Source of the DNA: Acidobacteriota bacterium
Lineage (GTDB): Bacteria > Acidobacteriota > Terriglobia > Terriglobales > Acidobacteriaceae
Direction: 5' to 3'
Length of the DNA: 6,507 bases
NCBI GenBank assembly: GCA_023441255.1
Contig: JAEZPW010000381.1
Coordinates: 1 to 6,507, forward strand
Numbering within the stretch: position 1 is the first letter of the stretch; the number at the start of each line of letters is the position of its first letter. Below are positions 1-5,277 of this stretch, piece by piece. Below the pieces are notes generated by a model, which was given only the letters and a program-made list of their open reading frames with translations, was not told the DNA's origin and did no database searches. The translations under genes and the position numbers were made by a program.

Positions 1-132
1 TTCTTAGCTATTGTAAACACCGAGGCCGAAAACGGTACGGTGGAATGGGATAAGGCACATGCCGGAATTGATTCTATTGGCGCTGGTTGTGGTGATTGCG
101 GGCTTCGTCGATGGGCGCGTCGATGGCGGATC

Positions 133-172
133 TCAGATCGGGTGAGGGCAGATCTGACTTCACCCGATCTGA
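133..172. repeat. 13-bp perfect inverted repeat past the stop of the deiodinase-like gene
   Basis: Arms 133-145 (TCAGATCGGGTGA) and 160-172 are perfect reverse complements. One G-U and one G-C pair can extend the stem inward to 15 pairs, leaving a loop of about 10 nt that contains AGATCT. It begins 12 nt beyond the stop of the minus-strand gene that ends at 185, so it could stop transcription or protect the 3' end of that mRNA. There is no T-run on either strand after the stem, so it is not a textbook Rho-independent terminator. A 12/13 match to the left arm occurs at 6478-6490, suggesting a recurring intergenic motif. Confidence 0.6.
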
Positions 173-184
173 AATCTGCGATTG

Positions 185-1108
185 TCAGATTCCCACGGCT
201 TCGTACTCGTTTCCGGCCGTGCCTCTCGGTGGGCGGTAGCGGTCGAATTGATAGGGCATGCGCGAACGCAGGCGGCGTTCGCGCAGCATGCGACCGATCA
301 TCAGGCTTCCCACTATGACGCCGGCGGTGAGAGCGACCCCCGTGATCGCCCGGCCCGGGTAATTGGTGATCGGTTCGGCAATGCGGCTGCCCATGACGGA
401 GATGCGGCCGGGCAGGCCAAGTTCACTGCGGAAGTCCTGGATGGCCTTACTGCCGCCGCGTTCCAGTGCGCGGTGGCTGTGCAGCATGGCGTAGGTGGAG
501 GGCATGGTGGTGTCCTCGCCGCCATTCACGACGGCGTGCTCGGTTCCGCGGTCCTCCTGCACGCGCAGCAGTTCTTCGAGCGCATCCTCCACGCTGCCGG
601 GACGCGTCCAGAGAGAGCGGAAGGCGACGCGGCCGCTCTTGTCGATGATGTAGGTGGGGTTCGGAAGCTTGCCGTACTTCTTATGAATGCCGCCATCGGT
701 GTCGTCCACGATGATGGGAATGTCGACCTCATCTTCGTCGCGGAAAGTTTCCGCGGCGCGGATCTTATCCTTCATCGAACGGTGCGGTCCCAGCCTCTCG
801 CCCGGATGCGCCTCGCGCACGTACACGAACAGGAACTGCGTGTTCTCGTCGTTGTACTCCTCGAAGAGTTCGTTGATGCCGCGAATCGACCCGGCCGTGA
901 AGGGGCAGGTTGCCGAGCCGAACGTCAGAACCACGTTCTTCTCGCCCTCGTAGTCGCTCAGGCGTACCCGATCGCCCTCCAGCGTACGGCCTTCGAAATC
1001 GGGCGCACGGTCGCCCGGGCGCGGACCGCCGAGCTTGTCGAGCACAACATCTTTCATCAACAGGTCTTTGGTGAATCGGTCGTAATTGTATTTTTTAATA
1101 CCGAACAT
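185..1108 (-). CDS. Deiodinase-like thioredoxin-fold protein (Cys form) with C-terminal membrane segment
   Basis: A 307-residue redoxin-superfamily protein. The AhpC/TSA-like entry is at residues 31-52 (PGDRAPDFEG, then RLSDYEG). Residues 61-69 read LTFGSATCP, followed by VYVREAHP at 95-102, IIVDDTDGG at 132-140 and YGKLPNPTYIID at 145-156. The FGSAT-x-P and VY-x-x-EAHP signatures are those of iodothyronine deiodinases (DIO2 has FGSATUPPF), with Cys68 in place of Sec. Cys68 (codon TGC, 905-907) is the only cysteine. Bacterial deiodinase-like proteins are usually of unknown substrate; a thiol or peroxide redox role is more likely than hormone deiodination. After residue 190 there is a linker, one hydrophobic segment at about 254-272 (AITGVALTAGVIVGSLMIG), then a strongly basic tail. 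There is no N-terminal signal, so membrane topology is unclear. AAGGAGG (1120-1126) lies 11 nt upstream of the ATG and supports this start over Met18. It is divergent from the Sec peroxiredoxin. Confidence 0.82.
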   Translation of the reverse strand: MFGIKKYNYDRFTKDLLMKDVVLDKLGGPRPGDRAPDFEGRTLEGDRVRLSDYEGEKNVVLTFGSATCPFTAGSIRGINELFEEYNDENTQFLFVYVREAHPGERLGPHRSMKDKIRAAETFRDEDEVDIPIIVDDTDGGIHKKYGKLPNPTYIIDKSGRVAFRSLWTRPGSVEDALEELLRVQEDRGTEHAVVNGGEDTTMPSTYAMLHSHRALERGGSKAIQDFRSELGLPGRISVMGSRIAEPITNYPGRAITGVALTAGVIVGSLMIGRMLRERRLRSRMPYQFDRYRPPRGTAGNEYEAVGI

Positions 1109-1264
1109 GCAGGGGATATCCTCCTTCCGGGTTGCGGGTCCAATATCAGTTCAGGATGCCGCTTCTCCGATGCAGGCTTGCGAAGGCCGTGCCGTGGGTT
1201 AGGATGCCTCAGGTGTCGGCTTACGTTTGCCTCCTATGCGCCAGAGAGGTAGCTGTCCCTTCAC

Positions 1265-1293
1265 TTGCCCCATTCCGGGGCGGTGGCTAGAAT
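1265..1293 (+). promoter_or_regulatory. Candidate sigma70-type promoter of the selenoperoxiredoxin operon
   Basis: TTGCCC (1265-1270, 4/6 to TTGACA) and TAGAAT (1288-1293, 5/6 to TATAAT) are separated by exactly 17 nt. Transcription would begin near 1300, giving a leader of about 60 nt before the ATG at 1360. It lies in the 251-bp divergent region shared with the deiodinase-like gene, for which I found no convincing promoter on the other strand. This is consensus matching only. Confidence 0.5.
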
Positions 1294-1359
1294 GGCGCGT
1301 GGTCCCGTTTTTCCTTGTCTCACTGTTCCACTTGATTCCATGAGAACGACGGAGGTCGA

Positions 1360-1884
1360 ATGGCGGCCCTGAACGTGGGCGATATCGCTCCCGATTTCGA
1401 ATTACCAGGAGTGGTCGGCGAGCGCCGTCAGCCCTTCCGGTTGAGCGACTATCGCGGCAGAAAGAACGTGGTGCTGGTGTTCTACGTGCTTGACTGGAGT
1501 CCGGTTTGAGCGCTCCAGATGCCGGCGTATGAGGCGGATGCCGCCAAGTTCGCCGAGCTTGATGCCCAGGTCGTGGGCATTAGTCCGGACTCGCCTTACA
1601 GTCACGTAGCCTGGCAGAAGAAAGAGATTGGCCGGCTTAGCTACCCGTTGCTGAGCGACTTCTGGCCGCACGGCGGCGTAGCCGAGGCTTACGGCGTATT
1701 GCGCCGGAAAGCTCCGCCACTCGCCGGGATCAGCGAACGCGCCATCTTTATCGTGGATAAAGACGGCCGCATCGCCTGGTCAAAAGTGTACGAACTGGGA
1801 CAGCAGCCCCCGAACGAAGATTTGTTTCAAGCCCTGCGCCGCATGAGGGAGTTCGAAGAAAAGGCGGCAAAGGTTAATGGTTAG
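1360..1884 (+). CDS. Selenocysteine-containing peroxiredoxin (in-frame TGA = Sec50)
   Basis: From ATG 1360 (GGAGG at 1351-1355, 4 nt spacer) the frame reads an AhpC/TSA-type peroxiredoxin: VGDIAPDFELPG at residues 6-17, RLSDYRGRKNVVLVFYVLDW at 27-46, then SPV and TGA (1507-1509) as codon 50. The same frame continues QMPAYEADAAKF (53-64), VVGISPDSP (71-79), YPLLSD (95-100), YGV (111-113) and ERAIFIVDKDGRI (126-138), ending at TAG 1882-1884. The full length of 174 residues is normal for the family. The TGA falls exactly on the peroxidatic Cys of the usual DWSPVC motif, S47 fills the Thr/Ser position and R127 is the likely catalytic Arg. The conserved Pro of the P-x-x-x-T/S-x-x-C motif is Val43. 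There is no Cys anywhere, so Sec50 would be the only catalytic chalcogen (1-Sec type). It would reduce H2O2 or organic peroxides in the cytoplasm; the reductant is unknown. Sec peroxiredoxins are an established family (PrxU of Eubacterium acidaminophilum). The alternative is a nonsense mutation or a sequencing error at this codon. A standard annotation would call only 1519-1884 and lose the active site. Confidence 0.85.
1507..1545 (+). promoter_or_regulatory. UGA(Sec) codon and putative bacterial SECIS hairpin
   Basis: Bacterial SECIS elements sit within the coding region directly after the UGA, with an apical-loop G near the start of the loop and roughly 16-37 nt from the UGA. Two foldings are possible here. 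Fold A: lower stem 1511-1515 with 1531-1536 (G1534 bulged), a 3-nt bulge 1516-1518, upper stem 1519-1522 (AUGC) with 1527-1530 (GUAU, one G-U pair), loop CGGC at 1523-1526 with G at its second position. Fold B: GGCG 1533-1536 with CGCC 1542-1545, loop GAUGC. Both put a G in the first two loop positions at an acceptable distance; they exclude each other. Hand-folded, with no energies calculated. Confidence 0.5.
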
Positions 1885-1895
1885 GGACGAGTCTC

Positions 1896-2135
1896 ATGGC
1901 TCGCGGGTGGGAAAGCAAGTCGGTTGAAGAGCAATTAGCGGAGGCGGAAAGCGCCAGGGAGGCCAAGTCCGGGCCGTACCTGGAACCGGCGCAAGCCGAC
2001 GCTCAACGTCAGCGCGATCTCCTGTTGATGGCGCGCAACCGCATCGCGCAGTTGCTGGCCAGCACCACGAACGAACGCTACCGCAATCTGCTCGAACAGG
2101 AACTGACGGCACTGGATGAAAAACTCGCGGCGTGA
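1896..2135 (+). CDS. Small conserved-looking helical protein of unknown function (79 aa)
   Basis: A 79-residue soluble protein beginning MARGWESKSVEEQ. I do not recognise a functional family. Residues 8-25 are a charged helix (Glu/Ala/Lys/Arg rich), a short Gly-Pro break follows at about 26-31, and residues 33-79 form a long amphipathic helix with regularly spaced Leu and Ile, ending LTALDEKLAA. It has no Cys, no signal peptide and no membrane segment. It starts 11 nt after the stop of the selenoperoxiredoxin, so the two are probably co-transcribed. The ribosome site is weak (AGGGACGA, 1883-1890), which fits translational coupling. It might be a helical partner or coiled-coil regulator, but that is a guess from the context. 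Codon use and the absence of a competing frame support a real gene. Confidence 0.7.
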   Translation: MARGWESKSVEEQLAEAESAREAKSGPYLEPAQADAQRQRDLLLMARNRIAQLLASTTNERYRNLLEQELTALDEKLAA

Positions 2136-2170
2136 ATCGCACGCGGCCTGAGCACTTATTCCAGCACGTG

Positions 2171-2199
2171 AAAAAAGGCCTCCGCATAAAGCGGAGGCC
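2171..2199 (-). terminator. Rho-independent terminator of the phospholipase-C-like gene
   Basis: A 9-bp perfect GC-rich stem, GGCCTCCGC (2177-2185) with GCGGAGGCC (2191-2199), encloses a 5-nt loop. On the minus strand it is followed by TTTTTT (plus-strand A-run 2171-2176), the classical intrinsic terminator. It lies about 50 nt past the stop of the minus-strand gene ending at 2250. On the plus strand no T-run follows, so termination of the peroxiredoxin operon here is less certain, although the hairpin sits between the two convergent genes. Confidence 0.9.
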
Positions 2200-2249
2200 A
2201 TCGTGCATCAGGAGGCAAGATCGGGCGACGAGTCGGATGCAAGAAAAAG

Positions 2250-3188
2250 TCAGTAGTTCACTCCATGTACTTTCATTGCCACGCCGACGCGCTTGATTGT
2301 GGCGTTCACCTCGATCTGCAGGTCGGGCGCGCAGATCACCATCGAATCCATCAGCGCGAGTTCGATCAGCTTGGTCATGGCTGCCGCTTCCGCATCGTTG
2401 GCCGGTTCGGGGAGAATCCCCATCTCAACAGCTAATGCGGTCAGGAACTGCGCCATGACCGGAACGCGCTGACCGACGGGTGCGCTCAGCACCATGCCGT
2501 ACTGCTTCATGACGTCGTTCCAGCCGTTCGGCATCATTTCCGCATAGGCGAATTCCTGTCCCATGGTCCCCATGGCGGTCGAGATCGGGAAAGCCCAGCT
2601 CAGCAGCAGGCCGATGCCTGGGTCGCGGTTCAGGGCCGCCATATAGACCTTTGCTCCGAGGTTGGGGTCGCGGTACGTCATCAGGATGTCCATGCCGTAC
2701 TCGACGATGAAGTGGCAGTTCATGTCGGTGATGATCGGCAAAAAACCGTCCATGCCGGCGGCATGCAGCTGTTTGCGCAGCGTTCCACAAAGCACGGCGG
2801 CCTTGGCGATCACGTAGCCCTTGTTCGGGCCGTAAAGGAAGCTGCCGATGTGCGCGTTGTGGTCGGCACCCCAGTCTTCGTTGTGGCTCACCCAGCCGTA
2901 CGCCAGGGCACGGTCCTGGATGGGCATGGACTGAGCGGCGCTCCACACAGCCATCGGCTGATAGTGCGTGGCCAGAAAGTAGTTCGCGTAGTCCTGGCGC
3001 GAGGTGAAGAATTCGTCTACGTCGGCCGCAACGGCACCGTACATCTGCTGGTACACGAATCCGGGTGTTCGCGGCTTGAGCTGCGAGGCGATGAAGGTGT
3101 GAGTTCCGGGTGCCCAAGCCAACGCGGCACCACCGCATAAAACGATGACAAGCAAAAGTCCCAGAAGGCGAACTGCCATGGTCTTCAT
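2250..3188 (-). CDS. Secreted zinc-dependent phospholipase C-like protein
   Basis: A 312-residue exported protein. Residues 1-24 are a clear Sec signal peptide (MKTMAVR, hydrophobic core, then AALA before Trp25), so the predicted mature chain starts with Trp. In zinc-dependent phospholipase C and the related S1/P1 nuclease fold, the N-terminal Trp is itself a zinc ligand. The expected ligands then follow in order: His30, Asp56 (ADVDEF), His75, a cluster His102/Asp105/Asp109/His110/His113 (SHNEDWGADHNAH), and His159-x3-Glu163 (HFIVE), which matches the H-x3-E pair of the Bacillus cereus enzyme. The exact spacing of the middle cluster differs from that enzyme. The likely role is phospholipid or phosphoester hydrolysis outside the cytoplasmic membrane; the substrate is unknown. 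AGGAG at 3196-3200 lies 7 nt before the ATG, favouring Met1 over Met4. A strong intrinsic terminator follows, so it is probably monocistronic. The far C-terminal part (about 165-312) is not recognised. Confidence 0.75.
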   Translation of the reverse strand: MKTMAVRLLGLLLVIVLCGGAALAWAPGTHTFIASQLKPRTPGFVYQQMYGAVAADVDEFFTSRQDYANYFLATHYQPMAVWSAAQSMPIQDRALAYGWVSHNEDWGADHNAHIGSFLYGPNKGYVIAKAAVLCGTLRKQLHAAGMDGFLPIITDMNCHFIVEYGMDILMTYRDPNLGAKVYMAALNRDPGIGLLLSWAFPISTAMGTMGQEFAYAEMMPNGWNDVMKQYGMVLSAPVGQRVPVMAQFLTALAVEMGILPEPANDAEAAAMTKLIELALMDSMVICAPDLQIEVNATIKRVGVAMKVHGVNY

Positions 3189-3230
3189 TCCGGTTCTCCT
3201 GTCAATGGACTGTCAGAGTAGAGCGCTCCG

Positions 3231-3292
3231 ACATCGCGGAAGGGGGAACCGCTCGAGCGGCCGCGATGTTCGCCGTGCACGCAATCGCGTGC
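3231..3292 (-). promoter_or_regulatory. Nested palindromes in the probable leader of the phospholipase-like gene
   Basis: ACATCGCGG (3231-3239) and CCGCGATGT (3261-3269) form a 9-bp perfect outer stem. Inside it lies the 12-nt palindrome CCGCTCGAGCGG (3249-3260). A separate hairpin, GCACGC / GCGTGC with loop AATC (3277-3292), is directly adjacent. All of it lies about 30-95 nt upstream of the AGGAG ribosome site of the minus-strand gene. It may be an mRNA leader structure or a protein-binding operator; the sequence does not say which. Confidence 0.45.
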
Positions 3293-3502
3293 TAAGGCAG
3301 TGCCCCATAATCGCACCCGCGGTGCGGAAAGCAAGCTGGTCGTCCAGAGTTTTTCGCGTATATGAACCGAATCGGGAAGATGTGCGAGAGAGATATGGAA
3401 TGTATGCGGCGTTCCGCGGGTTACGTAACGCGGACATACTCATTACGACTATTCCGCGGTCGGGAAAGAACCATAGCTCGTGCGACGAACATTGCCCACC
3501 AT

Positions 3503-3537
3503 AGGGGTTCCTCGTCACTGCGCTCCTCGGAATGACA
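3503..3537 (+). repeat. Partial copy of a dispersed palindromic repeat
   Basis: AGGGGTTCCTCG (3503-3514) and TCGGAATGACA (3527-3537) are the two ends of the right arm of the element at 5025-5109, where the same words enclose a shorter middle. This copy has an altered, longer middle (TCACTGCGCTCC) and lacks the left arm. It lies upstream of the M48 gene, which the other copy follows. Confidence 0.6.
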
Positions 3538-3644
3538 ATTCAGAACAGGACAGGGAGAAGGACGGAGCAGGACGGTGCTGGCTTGACTGCCGCCTATCAC
3601 CGGAGCAACATGCCACGAAGCTACCCGTTTATAACGGAGGACGA

Positions 3645-4994
3645 ATGTTCCGTCGCGCCGCCTTGTTCTCGCTAATGTTCGTTTTCATGGCAGCAATCCT
3701 GATTCATGCCCAGGCGTCCGCGCCTGCCCCTTCCACCAGTTCAGCTTTGCCCAGCTCGCAAGCAGGGCCCGCGTTCGACGTGAAGGCCGCGGTCGACGCT
3801 TATCTCAGCAGCGTTCCGCCCGAAGCGCGCGCCCGTTCCAATGCTTACTTCGAAGGCGGTTATTGGCTGCTGGTCTTGGACTTCGTGTATGGCGCCGCAG
3901 TGATGCTCATCCTGCTCACGACTGGTTTTTCGGGGCGGATGCGCAACCTCGCCGAGCGTGTATCGCGGTTCAGCGCGGTGCAGACCGCTGTCTATTGGTT
4001 TCAGTTCATCGTCATGACCAGCGTCCTGAGCTTCCCGATGACGGTTTACGAGGGATTCTTCCGGGAGCGGAAATACGGGTTGCTGAACCAGACGTTCGGT
4101 CCGTGGTTCGGCGAGCAGATGATCGGCCTGGCGCTGGCCATCATTTTTGGCGGCGTTGCCGTGGTCGGGATTTTCGCCATCGTGCGCAAACTGCCAAAGA
4201 CATGGTGGATCTGGGGAACGGTGGGCTCGGTTGTGTTCCTGGCGTTCATCATGCTGATCGGCCCGGTGTGGATCGCACCGCTGTTCAACAAGTACACCAA
4301 GCTGGAAGACCCGCGCGTTCGTGATCCCATCCTCCGCATGGCTCGCGCCAACGGGATTCCGGCACATGACGTCTGGCAGATGGATGCCTCAAAGCAGAGT
4401 AAGCGCGTGAGCGCGAACGTCAGCGGATTTCTTGGAACCGAGCGCATCACGCTCAATGACAACCTGCTAAACCGCTGTACGCTGCCCGAAATCGAGGCCG
4501 TCATGGGCCACGAGATGGGACACTACGTCCTGAACCACATCTATAAGAGCCTGCTGTTTATGGGTATTGAGGCGCTGCTCTTCTTCGCGTTCCTGCGTTG
4601 GTCGCTTAAGTGGTCGCTGGCGCGCTGGGGTGAGCGTTGGGGCATTCGGGGCATCGGCGATCCGGCCGTGCTACCCCTAGCGGTGCTGCTGGCCTCGCTG
4701 TTTTTCTTCGTGCTGACGCCGGTGAACAACTCGTGGATACGCACGCAGGAATATGAGGCCGACATCTTCGGCCTGAACGCCTCAGGACAGCCCGACGGAG
4801 AAGCCAAGGTGGACCTGATGCTGGGAGAATACCGCAAGCTTGATCCGTCACCCCTGGAGGAAATGATCTTCTTCGATCATCCGAGCGGAAGGACGCGCAT
4901 TACGGCGGCGATGAGGTGGAAGGCGGAGCATGTGGGACAGGGCGCAGCTTCGGCAGATGCGGCCGCAGTTTCTTCGAGTGCTCCGGGGGGATGA
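3645..4994 (+). CDS. M48 family (Ste24/CAAX prenyl protease 1-like) membrane zinc metalloprotease
   Basis: A 449-residue integral membrane protease, close to the 453 residues of yeast Ste24p. Residues 5-22 are a hydrophobic signal-like segment ending AQA, followed by a Pro/Ser/Ala-rich stretch (24-42). The Ste24 N-terminal domain has membrane helices at about 72-94, 115-135, 157-180 and 187-213, with the motifs FPMTVYEGFFRERKYG (130-145) and APLFNKYTKL (211-220). The catalytic M48 domain carries HEMGH (His289, Glu290, His293), the third zinc ligand in EYEAD (Glu369, with Asp373), and the conserved FDHPSGRTRI (410-419, His412 and Arg416). Two more helices lie near 301-318 and 341-360. It probably degrades or processes membrane-associated substrates; bacterial members are often linked to envelope quality control, and no prenylated substrate is implied. 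GGAGG at 3636-3640 is 4 nt before ATG 3645. The frame is open further upstream, but that stretch runs into the repeat and has no ribosome site, so I reject the longer form. Confidence 0.93.
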   Translation: MFRRAALFSLMFVFMAAILIHAQASAPAPSTSSALPSSQAGPAFDVKAAVDAYLSSVPPEARARSNAYFEGGYWLLVLDFVYGAAVMLILLTTGFSGRMRNLAERVSRFSAVQTAVYWFQFIVMTSVLSFPMTVYEGFFRERKYGLLNQTFGPWFGEQMIGLALAIIFGGVAVVGIFAIVRKLPKTWWIWGTVGSVVFLAFIMLIGPVWIAPLFNKYTKLEDPRVRDPILRMARANGIPAHDVWQMDASKQSKRVSANVSGFLGTERITLNDNLLNRCTLPEIEAVMGHEMGHYVLNHIYKSLLFMGIEALLFFAFLRWSLKWSLARWGERWGIRGIGDPAVLPLAVLLASLFFFVLTPVNNSWIRTQEYEADIFGLNASGQPDGEAKVDLMLGEYRKLDPSPLEEMIFFDHPSGRTRITAAMRWKAEHVGQGAASADAAAVSSSAPGG

Positions 4995-5024
4995 ACCGCG
5001 AACACTCACAGCTAGAAAGAGTGC

Positions 5025-5109
5025 TGTCATTCGGAGCGCAGCGAGGGACATCTACCGACCTCAACTATTGTTGCGCGGGCAGGGGTTCCTCGCTCCGCTC
5101 GGAATGACA
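5025..5109. repeat. Long imperfect palindromic intergenic repeat
   Basis: The left arm 5025-5048 and the reverse complement of the right arm 5086-5109 agree at 21 of 24 positions (core TGTCATTC-GAGCG-AGCGAGG), enclosing a 37-nt loop. It lies between the convergent M48 and rpmA genes, where it might act as a bidirectional terminator or mRNA stabiliser; there is no T-run after either arm. The partial copy at 3503-3537 shows that the element is dispersed, like REP or MITE-type repeats. No transposase is present. Confidence 0.7.
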
Positions 5110-5156
5110 AACCGAAAAGGTGGCAATCGCCGAAACAGTGGCGACTGCCTGCAAAT

Positions 5157-5277
5157 TCTTCCGACGCCCACTGAGCCACCGATGCAGATTACTGCTGAGA
5201 CAGACTGAGCGCAGATGCACATCACTTCTGACGCAGCCTGAGCGACTTCTGACGCAGCCTGAGCGCCGATGCAGATT
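5157..5277. repeat. Degenerate ~33-bp tandem repeat abutting the rpmA stop codon
   Basis: A 21-bp unit occurs at 5157-5177, 5191-5211, 5224-5244 and 5245-5265; the last two copies are identical and directly adjacent (ACTTCTGACGCAGCCTGAGC plus G). The units at 5157, 5191 and 5245 are followed by a second 12-13-bp word related to CCGATGCAGATT (5178-5190, 5212-5223, 5266-5277), giving a period of 33-34 bp. An 18-bp exact match (CCGATGCAGATTACTGCT) links 5179-5196 to 5266-5283, so the array includes the last codons and stop of rpmA. It probably grew by slippage or duplication of the rpmA 3' end. Confidence 0.75.

Larger units (their letters stand above)
3189..3644. other. 456-bp divergent intergenic region
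   Basis: Separates the phospholipase-like gene (minus) from the M48 protease gene (plus). It holds the nested palindromes at 3231-3292, a 10-bp palindrome GTTACGTAAC (3420-3429), two TTCCGCGG octamers (3412-3419 and 3452-3459, 40 bp apart), and a copy of the palindromic repeat at 3503-3537. No open frame here has a ribosome site or recognisable homology. A TTGACT at 3583-3588 could be a -35 box for the protease, but the hexamer 17 nt later (CAACAT) is a poor -10. I see no convincing promoter for either gene. Confidence 0.6.

Noticed and set aside
182..1252. Plus-strand open frame of 356 codons across the deiodinase-like gene
   Set aside because: It is antisense to a gene with clear redoxin motifs and a good ribosome site; its product has no recognisable motif. 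It reflects the GC-rich codon use of the real gene.
1340..1360. Alternative ATG at 1340 for the peroxiredoxin
   Set aside because: It is in a different frame from the peroxiredoxin and precedes the GGAGG that serves ATG 1360.
1360..1509. Peroxiredoxin as a frameshifted or decayed pseudogene
   Set aside because: There is no frameshift, only one in-frame TGA, it is at the catalytic position, and the rest of the protein is intact. A sequencing error cannot be excluded but is less likely.
1519..1884. A separate 121-residue gene starting at ATG 1519
   Set aside because: That start lies inside the peroxiredoxin fold, after the active-site codon, and has no ribosome site. The true frame begins at 1360 and reads through TGA 1507-1509.
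2425..3138. Minus-strand open frame of 237 codons in another frame
   Set aside because: Arg/His/Gly-rich shadow of the phospholipase-like gene on the same strand, without a ribosome site.
3480..3644. N-terminal extension of the M48 protease to ATG 3480
   Set aside because: It would translate the palindromic repeat and push the signal-like segment 55 residues inward. GGAGG at 3636-3640 supports ATG 3645.
5157..5277. CRISPR array
   Set aside because: The 21-bp and 12-bp words are both repeated, so there are no unique spacers; two units are directly adjacent, and no cas gene is present.
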